Positions 46,240-58,735 of a stretch of DNA of 64,000 nt are shown piece by piece (the stretch's first letter is position 1; the number at the start of each line of letters is the position of its first letter). Source of the stretch: Reticulitermes lucifugus (Eukaryota > Arthropoda > Insecta > Blattodea > Rhinotermitidae). Where the stretch lies: assembly GCA_026260175.1 (NCBI GenBank), contig JAKCWW010000021.1:71619-135618 (forward strand), read 5' to 3'. The translations under genes and the position numbers were made by a program. Below the pieces are notes generated by a model that searched no databases, was not told where the DNA came from, and worked only from the letters and a program-made list of their open reading frames with translations.

Positions 46240-49085
46240 GACTCGTGGTTAGTTAATATACCGCCAGGCTTAAAAACACGAACTCTGCACTTTGTCCACA
46301 CAGCCTATGTACGTGTACCCTACGATTCTCACAACAAGCAGCCACTATACCCCTATACAGCTTTCACTGACTGGTCTTGCTAATGGATGCACACTGCTCC
46401 CTGTGAAGTAAGAACTGAATCTTTGTACATAATGTACATTAATTTTAGTCCTCAAATATTGAAAGTTACACTTTTTCTACAGCAGTGGGTACTCATTCAG
46501 CTAAGAAATCCCTGTTTCGCCACCATTGGAGACACTATGTATTATACCCTATCCTGAGACAGTTCAGTCCAGATCACATCTTTATAACCAGTATAGCCAA
46601 AATCCATTTTCATACATGCTCATATTATCATCGCCTCCTTTTCCGAAGTGAATTCTTCCTATGAGGCTTTCTAACTAGTAAGTTTTTCAAACACACTTGT
46701 AGGACTCCACACGAAGGCTGGGAACTGCAAACACCTGGTGTTAGCGGATACAACCTTCTATACAATTTGACTCATCTAATGATCTAATCAGTTCATTTGA
46801 ATTCGTATGTAGACCTAAACATTTTCTGCACCAGTGCTGAATGAATTACCCATTTCCATCTCCGTGATTAGAGCCTAATCACTTAAAAAATATGCAGACT
46901 GACAAATGTACCAGACGAAAGATATAAATTACGATGTAGCCTTCTCTTGCGGACATTCCTAAAATGGTATTTCTATTATTAGCCTACGCCTGTAATTGAC
47001 TGATCGCTAACATTTACCTAAAGAAAGCGTAAAACAGGACGTTGATATCGAGACGTGTCTTTCACAAACAGTTCTGAATGTCTGTTCTTCAACAGCGTCA
47101 GTAAAATAAAAGGCTTCCTGTCAAATTTTGAAATGTCTTACTAAAGATTCTCCAAAAAAGTATAGCCTAAATTTCGAGTTACCGTGTAAATATAAAAGCA
47201 AATGTATTCACTTAGGTTTATAGTAGCATGCGATACAAATGCCGCCTTTCCACTCGTGCTTCCTGCGTCCCAGAGTGAACATACGTGTCCTTTACGCCAC
47301 ATCCATACAGGATATGCGGTGGACGAAAAAGAGAATTCCATTTCAAATATTTTTAAAGTAATATGAGTAAAATATAATTCATTCTCGTCTCATTAAATCG
47401 CAATATTTGTTCTTATTAATCACATTAACAAAATCTAATTCAGTTGTAATATCACAACTAATTATCCTTTTTGCCAGTGCTTGTATATTGTGCTAATCAC
47501 AATAAAAGCAACCACAGCCCGAACGAAGAATAAGCACCCCTTCTAGCACATTATAAAAAACGGAAATTATTAAACGCTACACAGTGAAATTATTGCGGGA
47601 GGAAGGTAGGATAAAGTTCTATGTATTATTTACATCCGTGCTAAACCATAGGCCTACTAAGCAGTCACCTTCATGCTGTGGCAGTCTTTACTCCAGTAAC
47701 AAATTCCCCAGTAGCCTACAAATAGGCCGGGTGGACTACAGTCCAAAGCGATAGTTACACAGTCAGTGTAGGTTATTTACATGGCGGGCATAAACAAGAA
47801 AAGTTGTGTGTGACGTCACATTCTTTCGACGTTAGGACCTGAATCTGTCGACAAGTAACAAATATTCAGTGTTTGTTTCTTGTAGTACACTGACTTCAGT
47901 ATCAGCGAAGGGGTTAAAGTATAAAAAAATGTTCAAGAATATGGATACGCTCCTCAAGTGCTAAAATGTATTCTATTTATGTCCATTGTGTTGGCGTTTT
48001 ATTAAAACTTGATATATTTGAAACTATTCAGTCTGCAAATGATACCAATATATTCATATAAAAAACAAGGAGACTTCCCGATGTATTTTCAGAGGACATT
48101 AGGCCTATACTAGCACAGGATTACATATTATTTTGACGAAATTAGGATATTTCATTCGGAAAAGAAACTTGAAAATAACTGTGAAATATTTTCAGTCGGC
48201 ATCAGACACGGACTGTACTAATCCACTTGTCACAGTTCATAGAGATACACGCCACTTGAGATAGCACTCGAACAGCCCCTCACCATCTCCACCCCCGACT
48301 CTGTCAGAACATGAAGTAGTGTTGGTACACCAAACACCACGCGGCCGTCATCCAGAGCCATCTGTGGCATCCGAATGATTACTCCTCGCGTGCATGCGCG
48401 TGCCAGCCTGCCTGCTTGGCTGCACTTGGCTCTCATTGTAATGGCTGACAAATGCCTTCCATCACGTGGTTACATTGTTATGGCAGTGAAGTGAGGTTAT
48501 GACACAGCTGGGTCTGCTATGAAAACACAAGTCAGTTTATCCATAGTTGTTCAATAAGTAAGTGGCCCTACAAAGCGCACATGGTGAAAGAAAGACCAAC
48601 ATGGTCATAATAAAATACAGCCATAAAATCATAATGTCTCTTTCCTTTATAATTTTCAATTTCCTATAATCTTTAATAACAACATGGCGGACGTGCGAAT
48701 TTGTGAGAGCGCAACAACACTAAGCACCAAATTATCTTACAGTCCTGAAATGATGTACCTTAACAGAACTTTGAAAAACATGCTTGTGTTGCAGTAATAA
48801 GTTTGTTGAATATAAAATAACATCATGGCTGTACTGCGAATTTCTTCTTTAGCTTTCCCTCTTATTGCGACAACTAGTGAACCAATGGAGCCAGACATGT
48901 GAAATGTGATATGGATATAGGTACATCAGACACATGCTTATATAGCATACAGGCCTGTGAAGTGTTGTTTGTACAGTATCATTACAAATATGGATACGAT
49001 GCGAAACTTTGACGTTACATCTGAAAAAGATTCACATTTTCTTTACAGAATCAGTACTTAAATCTTTTATTCAAAAGAACAGAGT
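46240..49085. other. Region with no recognisable gene
   Basis: Mostly AT-rich. The sub-stretch 48,230-48,510 is richer in GC, with a GTGCATGCGCGTGCC segment and a CAGCTG E-box at 48,505-48,510. A 73-codon minus-strand frame there has no recognisable motif. It may be regulatory or an unrecognised repeat. Confidence 0.35.
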
Positions 49086-49104
49086 AACACAAGAATAACA
49101 AAAG

Positions 49105-49378
49105 GTAACAGCAAATTTGTCCCTGTCCATGCGATGAAGGCATATATGGGAATCAGAAGTATGGCTCTAATCGTTCTTAACCCCGACATTAGATGGAGGT
49201 GAGCGGTCAGCTTCAGGACCCTGACGCTTTATCGCCGGGGAAAAAACCCCCTGGGTGGGACCCGCAGCCGGTCTGGACGATTTGGAGACGATAAAGATCT
49301 ATGCCTCTGCCGGGATTCAAACTCCGGATCTTCCAATCCGTATCGTAGTCACTATACCGAATACGCTATCCCGGTTTC
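49105..49378 (-). repeat. SINE-A copy 14, full length
   Basis: It reads on the plus strand from GGTAACAGCAAATTTGTCCC through GACATTAGATGGAGGTGAGC and CGCAGCCGGTCTGGAC, then B box GGGATTCAAACTCCGG, to ACTATACCGAATACGCTATC. AAGAATAA occurs just outside both ends and may be the target-site duplication. Confidence 0.9.
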
Positions 49379-49504
49379 CTAAATAAGAATAATACTAATA
49401 TTTGATACATGTAATAGTAAAGCCAACTTTATGATTTCTGATTGAAACTCCTCGTTTCACTACAAGAGTAGTGCTCTTCATTTCAACTTACTGACTGCGT
49501 TTTG

Positions 49505-49640
49505 TGATTCAGACTAAGAACGAAGAGCGGGCCCTTGTAAAAGCAGCAAAAAATCTTCAGGTCCCCTAAAGGGCCGGAAATATCTTGAGTACCCGAATGA
49601 GTACAGCTTCTCAAGGACTTTCCTCCATTGAGGTACACGG
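49505..49640 (+). mobile_element. LINE 3'-end fragment 7
   Basis: It contains GATTCAGACTAAGAACGAAG, GCGGGCCCTTGTAAAAGCAGC and GGCCGGAAATATCTTGAG, then TTCTCAAGGACTTTCCTCC. These align with the GACTCAGGA..., GGGCTCTTGTGAA..., GGAAATTTCTTGAC... order of fragment 2. Confidence 0.7.
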
Positions 49641-50391
49641 TTTCTCACAAACATCCAAAACACTTGTTAACTTTTTCATAGCCGACAGTAAATACCTTCA
49701 TTACTTTTTGTATGGGGGGTTCATCGCATAACCCTCGGATTATTATTCTTCAGTTACTTGCGAGCATGTAAAGGTGTTGCTGATGTCAGACAATATTTAC
49801 ATTTATCCCTTGAAATCTAAGGAATCTCAGCAAATAATTAATCGTTAGGATTAATGTTGCAAACAAACTTTGGTGGGAAGAACCGACAGCGATTAAAATG
49901 TATTGCAAGAGCAGAATTACTCTTTCGTTACGAAGAGAGAATACTGGCCTGCGGTTTGGCTGACTGTCGTGGCTGCATTTGAATGCAACTGATCGATCTA
50001 AAATTCAATTGTGTTATGAATGTGTTGTACAGTCCTCAATAAACGTCACACAGTCGGTGCTCTTTTAACCTCTCACTGTATATTTGTTACGCTCAAGAGT
50101 ATATTGATGCTACTGAAAGCTACTTCGTTTGTCCGCTTATGATGACAAATTATATCAATGGCTCTAGAGAGAAAATGAGGGTTTAATAACAAATATAACA
50201 AAGTAGGCACATTATGAAGATCTGGTCTTCAACGAATGGCTATTTTACAGGAGAAAATAGCGCTTATCCGTGACGACATAAAGCATTTATTTTCTGATTT
50301 CATGGCGTCAAATGCAGAATCAATATTAGAGACTATGAATATTATTTGCTTTTGTATGTGACGTCGCACAATTTTCCACAGAAGGTCGAAC

Positions 50392-50430
50392 CTGAAGATG
50401 GAGGCTGAAGGTTCCTCCGAAACTTTAATA
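50392..50430 (+). ncRNA. Decayed hammerhead-like motif
   Basis: CTGAAGA (50,392-50,398), stem II GGAGG/CCTCC and GAAAC (50,419-50,423) are in the right order. The GTC and stem III are lost (GAAACTTTAAT follows), so activity is not expected. It marks another Penelope-like end. Confidence 0.4.
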
Positions 50431-51861
50431 AACATCTATCAACCTACACGGCATCACATTACAGAGGGCTAAAATACTCATGGAGATGCAATTTTTCCAA
50501 TTATACTATTTCCTCGCAACCAATCATGTAAAACTTACAATATCAACAACTAGCGAACACAAACAAGATTCTTCACAGCAAACCTTTTGAGAAGTAACAA
50601 CATGGAATGAACGCATTTTTTGTTGGTTATAGGCTATGCAAGCCGATTTCTTGTACAGAAACAGTTTACAATGCTTCCCCATATTCCGTCTCGTTACAAA
50701 GACGCAATCATATAAAGGAAAGTAGATATCGCAAGTTATTGGAGAATTTCTCGTTCCATGTTGGTATCACTGCTATCATGTCGCATATTATCTACTTAAT
50801 TTCATGACGTTTGCTCAACTGGGCTCTACACTGCTTAGCTGCACAGCGCCGAATGGTAAGATAATTTCTATTAATGGATTGGAAATAATGCATAAGGAAG
50901 CAGTCGTAGCGTATTTTGAGGTATTAATACCAGAACTGTTCATAAAAGACTGAGCAGAAAATAAAACCCTGATCTACCGAAAAATAAAAGCACCTGAATT
51001 CTATAGCGACGAATAGTCATTTCGTCTATAGAATACAGATAGACTATTCTACTTGTAATGTTGTTGTGAACTACTGTCTCTCCTTAGGGATAGAAATAAA
51101 ATTGTATCTAATAAGGGGTGCTAAAAATAGGTGAATAATAAATCAGATGAACAAATAAAACGTACCAACATTTCATACTGTAAGTTTGATTCACACTTGC
51201 AGACACAGCAAAGACATGACAGCTTCAGGCTCGCAACGTACTTTAAAAATCTAGTCCTCCAGAAACTAACGACAATGGCACAACATCCTTCCGCCACAAC
51301 AACGACGACGTCTCTATGGAAGAAAAATGGAAACCCAGAAGAAAACTTAAAAACATCAGCACGAAGAACTTTCTAGACCAAGAAGACCTTCCCTACTTGC
51401 CAATCCCACTGCTGACCAAAGAAATGAATATGGGAAAAATTTACAGACTAGAATGACTGAGTGAATTTGTCAGACATACCATGCTAGTCGATTCTTTGCA
51501 TTTAATATTCCTGATGTTAGCCTGTGTTTCCGAAATCCTGGCTTCACACCAACTTATCCGATGGCCTTCATAAGCACGTTGAGGCAGTTTAGATTTTTCT
51601 AGAAAACCCTATTTGAGATCACGCCTACTTTCCCAGAGCCGAAATATCAGACACAGGCCTACTGACTTTTTTTTTAGTTTTTTTGGTTTAAATAATGCCG
51701 AAATAGAATCTCAAATTAGACCACGATCGCTTCCTTCCCGCCTCCTTTCCCATTCTTCATTCTCTAATCGTCTTACCATTCGAAGGTACCCCAAGACTTG
51801 ACTTACTGGCAGCGTGATTAAACAAAATATAAGCAAAATAATTCTACTTTAAGCCAGCTTA

Positions 51862-51975
51862 GTTTAGTTTAAACCTGAGAGTTCCATAAAATAGCGGCAA
51901 ATTTACAAAGTGTGAGCAACTATCAGTTTATGTAGAAAGGCTCCGCTCTGTGGAGTTAGTTACTTACATACAGGC
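51862..51975 (+). mobile_element. LINE 3'-end fragment 8
   Basis: GAGAGTTCCATAAAATAGCGG, GAAAGGCTCCGCTCTGTGGAG and TTAGTTACTTACATAC match the family 3' end, including the TTAG/TTAC tail that also starts the array at 34,905. Bases 49,650-51,860, apart from the hammerhead relic, show nothing recognisable. Confidence 0.7.
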
Positions 51976-51984
51976 CCACTTTTC

Positions 51985-52140
51985 CTTAGTAAAGATAATG
52001 TTATTCCTGTGCACGCCATAAAGGCACGTGTGAGAGTGAAGGCATAGCTCCGCTTACACTTAACTTTGGAAGTGGATAGAAGTAATTGGTCAGCTTCTTA
52101 CCCCGGCCATCTTACCGCCAGCGAAACGGCCTCCTGAACC
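51985..52140 (-). repeat. SINE-A copy 15, 3' half
   Basis: On the plus strand: TTCCTGTGCACGCCATAAAGG, TAACTTTGGAAGTGGATAGAAG, ACCCCGGCCATCTTACCGCC, then the match ends. The head is missing. Confidence 0.8.
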
Positions 52141-52149
52141 GTTTGAATA

Positions 52150-52940
52150 CGTGGCTGGGTGGACATTATTGTAGTTATTTCGTTTAACAATAATTTCTTA
52201 GTTGATTATCTGTTTATAGTCACTATATTATCTTTATTCCTTTGCCACGTCCAGGTCCAAGTTATGAACAATTCAAAATGGTACAAGCGGATTCAACAGA
52301 GGCTCCTACAGCTCAGAACTCGTGCCGTCTGCACAGGGACTGACCCACCAGGACACAAAGAGCCTCCCTAGGGACACAACCCGTTGTTTGTTTTACGATG
52401 GGAAAGAACCTGGAAAGGCGGTCCCGCACAGTCCTGGAGAAGCCACCAGTGCGACACTTAAATGGGGGACGGAGCCACCAGGGGCTGAGCAATCTCCCAA
52501 GAGACGGTGGTGAAATATCTGTATGGATTACCGTTGGGGTGGTCCTGTACCAATGGAGGGTAAATGTATTGCATGCGATCCTTTCCTGATAATCAAGTTC
52601 TTACAAATTGATTCCCACGTTTAGGCATGCCCTTCTTTAGGGCCAAAATTGCTTTCGCCTTTAGTGTCATATCATATTCGAATGACGGTCACACGTTTTG
52701 GAAGACATTTAAATGGCGGTAATGATATGACAGTGCGGACTTAAGCAAACGGAGACGACAGAACACACGAAATATGCGTATAAACTTGGTTAATCTTTTA
52801 ACCGCCATCAGGATATGATTGTTAAATTATTAACCAAAACATGTAGGAGAAATGTCAATGGTGACATCCCGTTGTGCCTTTCATAAGTTTCAACTGCAAA
52901 TACTAGGTTTTCTTCAGTCGGCAAAACAATAATCTTTATT
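52150..52940. other. Unassigned region with a G-rich block
   Basis: A 300-bp block (52,310-52,560) contains CCACCAGGACACAAAG, GCCACCAGTGCGACAC and GCCACCAGGGGCTGAGC, which look like imperfect internal repeats around CCACCAG. Overlapping open frames of about 60 codons have no recognisable motif. Confidence 0.3.
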
Positions 52941-52959
52941 TTGTCATACACATTTTATT

Positions 52960-53010
52960 AGAACGTGTTTCGACCTATGTACGTCATCATCATAATCATC
53001 ATCAGGTAAT
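52960..53010 (-). ncRNA. Hammerhead-like motif with long stem II region
   Basis: On the minus strand CTGATGA (53,005-52,999) is followed by an AT-rich spacer, a GAC...GTC helix, GAAAC (52,971-52,967) and ACGTTC. Stem I can form as TATTA/TAATA across a C-C mismatch. Core bases are intact but the architecture is loose. The following AATAAAATGTGTATGAC is typical of Penelope-like ends. Confidence 0.4.
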
Positions 53011-53019
53011 ATAACCTCA

Positions 53020-54070
53020 AATGCACCAAACAAAAAAGCTGCAAAGAAAACTACAAACACAATAAATTCTGCATGTACGTCTGGCCCTTGGATTTTAAAA
53101 CATTTTACGGAAACGCGAGTAGGTCTTCGCATAAAGTAACCGTTATTGTTGTCCGATCATGGTCAAAGTACCAACGAGTCATAAATTTCAACAAAACTCC
53201 CAATTACACCTTTCATGCAAAACTGTTAAAAAAGTTTCAACTTGTTACAAGTAGAAACGAAGACGCCTAATTGTCGCATTGTTGAGTCTTTTGTTTGAGA
53301 ACACGCCAAGAGCGAAGGAATGCCTAGATTGTGCTGCGTAAAACAATATAAAGCGATTTCCTTAAAATCCATTTTAGTATCATGCTCCTCGTTATGGCTA
53401 GGCAAGATACAATTAATTTATTAGTTGTATTAATTTAATCAAATTTGATCGGTACTGATTAGGCCTAATAAACATCGAGCTGTTCAGGCAAGCTATAAGC
53501 ATTTTATTGTTCTCGAACAATGGACGGCTAAGAATGTGTTCAAGCTGATGTTGATACAGGTAAGAAGAGGACCTGACAGAAAACTTGTCCTAAAAGAGCA
53601 ACTCTTTTCACCCTTTTAACTACCAACAATGAGGTGTATTGACTTTGAAGCACTTCGTACCGCTTTATTACGAGCAATAAACAGATTTAATCACGTAACT
53701 GTTTCCTCTCTTTTGATCATTGAGCACTTGGGTGCGACAACCAAACTGGATCAGTGACGCTGATCGACACGTGACCTAAACATTAATCAATGAGCAGCTA
53801 AGGGGCCTGCCACGTGTTCGGTGCCAGCACACGCGTCGGAAAGATAAGTTGCTGATGCCTGTAATTTTGCTTGTATTGCAGGCTGGGAGCAAGCTGTGAG
53901 GGGGAGTACTGCACACGGCTTTCGGCTGTCTGAGAGCCCATTGTGCACACTGTCTGTATCTTCAGACACCTTCCTGCGTTCTGTGCACAAAGAGCGCGAA
54001 CACAGGTCGTCCGTCTTTGTTCGCGTGTATCACTTTCGTAACCCCTCAACAGATGTAAATTAAAACCGAT
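53020..54070. other. Region with no recognisable gene
   Basis: The stretch 53,790-54,050 is GC-richer, and two overlapping minus-strand frames of 67-83 codons lack recognisable motifs. The rest is AT-rich. Confidence 0.35.
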
Positions 54071-54084
54071 ATCGTGGTTCTACC

Positions 54085-54342
54085 GCCGAGCCCAGTGGCC
54101 GCGCGGTCTAAGGCGTGGGTCTGCGGCCGCTAGCTTACTGGGATTGCGGGTTCGAATTCCGCCGGGGTCATGGATGTCTGTCTCTTGTGAGTGTTGTGTG
54201 TTGTCTGGTAGAGGTCTCTGCGTCGGGCTCATCACTCGTCCAGAGGAATCCTACCGAGTTTGGTGTGCCTGAGTGTGATCGTGAAGCCTCGATAACAAGG
54301 AGGCACTGGCCCACTAGGAGCTGTTGCGTCATTGGAAAACAG
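54085..54342 (+). repeat. SINE-L, complete, tRNA-Leu-like head, 13-bp target-site duplication
   Basis: The head reads GTGGCCGCGCGGTCTAAGGCG, close to the tRNA-Leu A-box region (TGGCCGAGCGGTCTAAGGC), with B box GGGTTCGAATTCC at about 54,148. The body includes TCGTCCAGAGGAATCC, and the tail GAGCTGTTGCGTCATTGGAAAA. The 13-bp repeat TCGTGGTTCTACC flanks it at 54,072-54,084 and 54,343-54,355. It is a SINE, not a tRNA gene. Confidence 0.93.
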
Positions 54343-54355
54343 TCGTGGTTCTACC

Positions 54356-55280
54356 TTAAAAGATACAGAGACAAATTATCAGACATCGGTCTGATATAAC
54401 CGATACTTTATATGCAGCTGACGCACAACCTTTTCCCACTCTTCTCTGAAACGGTTGTAACTCGAGAGGCCGAAAGTCGCTAAACTAGTCAAGATACCAC
54501 CCCCACCCCCGCCCCAGCGTTTATGGAACACAAAGTTCAATTACCGCATTAACAAGAGCCTTACACTCGAATCGCTACTGACTCAGGTGAATCGAATCCA
54601 CATTTAACACCTATTACTTTAACATCCAATTTGATATTATCCTCCTGTTCACTCCTTTGTCTCACAAGCAAACTCTTATCTTCTGGTATTCCAGTCAAAA
54701 CTGAGAATGAAATTCTCGTTCTGTTACGTGCCTCGGCCTTATGATCCCTCTTCATCTCGTCCGCCTAATAATATTTGATAACACACGGCTCGCATTGTAA
54801 CAAAACGATATTCCTATCTGAAATAAAATGCATGAGCTCTCATTATAATTTTAAGCGTTCATTAATATCGTATGTTCGTACAGTGAATATTTAAAGAAAT
54901 TTTAAATAAATAATAAAGCAATAAATTATGATTAATATAATCTAGAAATGCAGTCTAATAAAATTACTTTATTATAAAAACGGTACATTTTGTTGTAAAA
55001 AACACAGTTGAAACTAAACATGAAATAAAGAAAAGTAAAATACAACAAACTGAATGCAAAAAAAACTATATGTTTTTAATATCATTCCACAATTTAAAAA
55101 AATTAAAACCACTTTTATGTGGGTCACACATTTACAGCCAATAAAAAGAGTATCCAGTTTTACGAACACAACTATGAGAGCAATTATTTTATATTTTAAG
55201 CTACAATTAGGTAAATTTCAATAAAATTAATAAAATCGTAATATGACTGTAATGATACACAACTAGCCTCCTTTACATAT
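54356..55280. other. Very AT-rich region with no recognisable gene
   Basis: Long A- and T-rich runs from about 54,780 onward. A C-rich ACCACCCCCACCCCCGCCCC run is at about 54,498. No gene recognised. Confidence 0.5.
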
Positions 55281-55284
55281 TTTT

Positions 55285-55335
55285 ATAGGCCTGACGATGA
55301 CCGTACATCAAAATATGTAGCTATTTTATAAAAAT
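55285..55335 (+). ncRNA. Decayed hammerhead-like motif
   Basis: GGCCTGACGATGACCGTACATC contains CTGACGA (55,290-55,296), which fits CUGANGA. It is followed by AAAATATGTAGC where GGTCGAAACATGTAGC would be expected. The conserved GAAA is damaged, so this is only a relic. Confidence 0.3.
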
Positions 55336-56940
55336 AGAAACTATAATTTCCATAATAAAATACTCTTTTTAGACTGTGTTTCTGTACTATATTAATAGCA
55401 GAACGGGACGTCTTCCTTTAACAAAATATATTTTAATCACTGCAGGTATGTATGTGCAAAAAAGAGATTCATAACTGGTAGAAACGGATACCTGGCTCAA
55501 TTAAGTATACGCAAATAACGAATTTATGAAAGGCACACACCATATTAATCTTACATGACCATCATCGTCTATGTTCATCAAAGTGTCTGTTTTTATGGTT
55601 CTGAAAGAACCAAGAACCATTTTTCTTTTTCAGAATTCTAGTTAGAGATCTCAGCAAATTATCCAAGATAAACAGCTTTTGAGTAAAAACTATAAAGTTC
55701 AATTTGGGTTTTAGATATGGTTACTTAGTGGGTATCATACAGGAAAGATATTGGCCAAAATAAAATTTGACCATAGAGTATTACTGTAGCTTTCATAGGC
55801 AATATTAAACTGAAACGGTTTCAGTAATTTTTAGAATGACGTGAGTTTAAATTAACAGAGACAACTTTCCAAAGATGACCGCATGCTAAGTAACTTCGTA
55901 CAAAAGGTTAATAAAAACATACAAAAATTTACACTCTTCATGGGAGTAGCAATGTATAAAATAAAGTTACAGAAGAGTCACCAACATGCTAATTGCAAAC
56001 ATTTAATCAGTAGTCTAAACGACGTTTACAAATTAAAAAAAAGGCATAATGATGTAGATGATAGTGATTATGATGGTTGTGGCCATTACAAACCCAGACA
56101 CGAAACAAAGGTAAGAATATCACTCAGAATCTTACGTATACGGAATGAAGAAACTGCAGCCAGCAATCATGTTAGAAAGGTGATTACTATCCCCATAATC
56201 TAAACATTACTTTGGCACTAATTAGTTTTACTGCAACAGATCGCTAAATCGTACTTTCTTCAATTTAATTCATCCACTGATTCCAGAGACCTGCTGTTAA
56301 TAGCATAGCAGACAGATCACGTAGGCGGCTCCTACAGGCAGTAAGTTGAACGCATCCCCAACATCCCCATCATGTTCAATTATTCTATCCCGATGTTGAA
56401 ACAATCTTATTTGTGCCAGATTTGAGGTTCTCGCGGTGGTGTTGCTGATGACTCAGATCTTCTGGGCCCTTACACCGTATCGATTTAGCAATCGACACGG
56501 CGTAACTTCCCAGAAAAACTCAAATTTTTAATTACATTCGTGCTAAAATCTGAAATTTCCTGCAGAATAAATCAGCACAGCTGCAAGTGGTAACAGGCTT
56601 AACGGCTCGTATTCGAAATGCAATTGCACACATTTCTTACCAGAGTAATCGATTCAGTATAAAACTGCACTAATTACATTGTGGTTCATCAATTGTTAAC
56701 GTAATTACGCTCCTTTTTCAGCTGTAGATATTTCTATATTCGGACGGAATGGAAAGCTGATCATGAATGAGTAGTCGGTGATTGTGGGCTATACGAAACC
56801 ATTATATCGGCATTGGGCTGGGGAACCTGGAAAGCATTAGGAAAAGCGTCACTGAGGATAGCCGACATCCCAGCAAAAATCGGAAACTGTTACAGCGCGA
56901 ATATATATTTAGCGTGTTATCGCTATCCCATCCTCCTAAG
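55336..56940. other. Region with no recognisable gene
   Basis: A 106-codon plus-strand frame (55,883-56,203) is low-complexity and Lys-rich, without a known motif. Nothing else was recognised. Confidence 0.4.
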
Positions 56941-56952
56941 ATGTTGCTTTAT

Positions 56953-57117
56953 GAAAGGTATACACAAATCCCGGGCGCCATTTCTCCCAGACGACTAAAT
57001 TTTGTGTGGTGGCGCTTACAGCGTTCATCAGAACGGACATTGTCCCTTGTCACCCATCAGACACCTAGAATTTTGAAGGGGCTCCTAGATTTTGGGAAAC
57101 TTTGTGCACCCCTGCAT
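56953..57117. mobile_element. hAT-like MITE, family H1, copy 2
   Basis: The left end GGTATACACAAATCCCGGG and right end TTTGGGAAACTTTGTGCACCCCTG are imperfect terminal inverted repeats matching CAGGGGTGCACAAA of the 43.25 kb copy. Inner TGTGGTGGCGCTTAC is also shared. Non-coding. Confidence 0.55.
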
Positions 57118-57264
57118 TATGCAACAACAAATAAGACGTGAAAATGATTATGAACAATGAATGGAAAAGGATTTAGAAGCAAGAGGCCATGTCCTCCTGT
57201 AAAATATCTGAGTCGAAAGGGAAGAGCGTTTCGTTACCAAACAATCTCAAAACAAGTCGGGACA

Positions 57265-57390
57265 AAATTATGTAATAATGAACCTCGTAACTTGTACTCT
57301 TCATCGCATGTTATTAAGATGATCAAATTACGGAGGATGAGATGGATGGAGCGTGTAGCACCTATGGAAGATATAAGAAATGCATAAAAT
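57265..57390 (+). mobile_element. LINE C-terminal coding fragment 9
   Basis: It translates as NEPRNLYSSSHVIKMIKLRR then MRWMERVAPMEDIRNA, matching LYSSPNIIRVIKSRRMRWAGHVARM-E-RNA, just upstream of the segment seen in fragment 1. No upstream reverse-transcriptase domain is recognisable. Confidence 0.8.
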
Positions 57391-57447
57391 CTTTAATCGT
57401 ACAACCTGAAAAAAATCTAAGAATTTTTAGGCACAAAGGTAAAAAAA

Positions 57448-57735
57448 ATTTTTGTTTTTGTCCACGTCGTGAAGGTATATACGGGTAGTAGATGTAGAGC
57501 TCTACTTATTCTTAACCTCGGCCCTAGTCGGAGGTGAGTGGCCAACCTCAAGCCCCAGCCGCTTTACCCCCGGAAAGAAAAACCCTGTACCAGTTGCATA
57601 GGAGGCTGGGTTGGTCCCAGTGCAGGTCCGGACATTTTGGAGAAGAGAAAAATATCTTGCCCCTGTCGGGCTTCGAACCCACGACCATCCAGCCCGTACC
57701 CTAGTCTGTATACCGACTCCACTATCCCGACTTCA
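57448..57735 (-). repeat. SINE-A copy 16, full length
   Basis: The plus strand runs GTTTTTGTCCACGTCGTGAAGG, CTCGGCCCTAGTCGGAGG, CAGCCGCTTTACCCCCGG, GCATAGGAGGCTGGG, GTCCGGACATTTTGGAGAAG, then B box GCTTCGAACCCACG and ATACCGACTCCACTATCCCG. It follows a LINE fragment directly. Confidence 0.9.
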
Positions 57736-57739
57736 CAGA

Positions 57740-58735
57740 TAGGAGATAACATTAGAATGCATGTTCGATAAATGCCATGAGAGGATGTTGACTAGCTTAA
57801 TTTCGCTTTGGACAGATGCCATAGGCGGTCTATTTCGAAGGCAGTAATCCACCTTTGGTTTCCTCAAAATAAGGGACATTTCTACAGTAACTGAGCTACT
57901 GTCAGCTTCTAACGAAAGATCGTGTCCCACTGAGGTAGTAGTTTATACATATACTCACCAAGACAGAAAATACAGCGCATCTTCTGGATGGGTCTCCGCA
58001 TGGTAGAACGAACAAGATGCCGTTAGGACTTCATAAGGAGTTCAGTTAGATTACGTAACAGCGCCGTAACCTAATATTGTAATGTCGTTAGCTCGCACAA
58101 ATGTCGTTACAACCCCCTTGGTGCCGATTCAAAGCCAATTGCAGCCAACGAGTCAGCAGACAGAGTGTAGTGCCTCCTCTGCGTGCGAAAATTTCTAAAG
58201 AATTGGCAAATCATGATTCAATTATGCCTTACATAGATTCATTTTAACTTCGCACTAATCCAGACTGTTTTATATCCATAAAGTAGTTCTCTGCACTGGC
58301 TGGACTGAATTCTTGGCAAAAGGCACAATAAAGTGACAAAATTGTAGAGTATTTTAAAGTACACAACCACGACACCCAGTTTTCATAATAGACTACATCG
58401 TCTTGCAATGATTTACGCAAAGTGTATTGTAATGCATTTCTAAACGTCTAGTGTCAAACCTCACACTTTGACACATTTGAATGTTGCGCTCAGTAATGCG
58501 CTGAATCCGACAACTGTTAGACTTACAAAACACTTCCATTAATAGATTTAGTGTTACGGTGTATTTTTTTAATTGGCTTACATTTCTGCTTAACGTATGG
58601 TCACACAAATCTCTCGGATTTATTTAAGACCAACATTACGCAGGATATAGAAAACGTTCTCGTTCAAAATCGACGCGACTCTCATAAGCAACCTGAGCTG
58701 CAAAACGTGATCAAACACTTAAATCAGGGTTTCTC
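57740..58735. other. Region with no recognisable gene
   Basis: AT-rich, only short frames, no repeat family recognised. Confidence 0.4.

Noticed and set aside
54085-54160. A functional tRNA-Leu gene
   Set aside because: The A and B boxes are tRNA-like, but the unit continues into a 258-bp body with tail and a target-site duplication, so it is a SINE.
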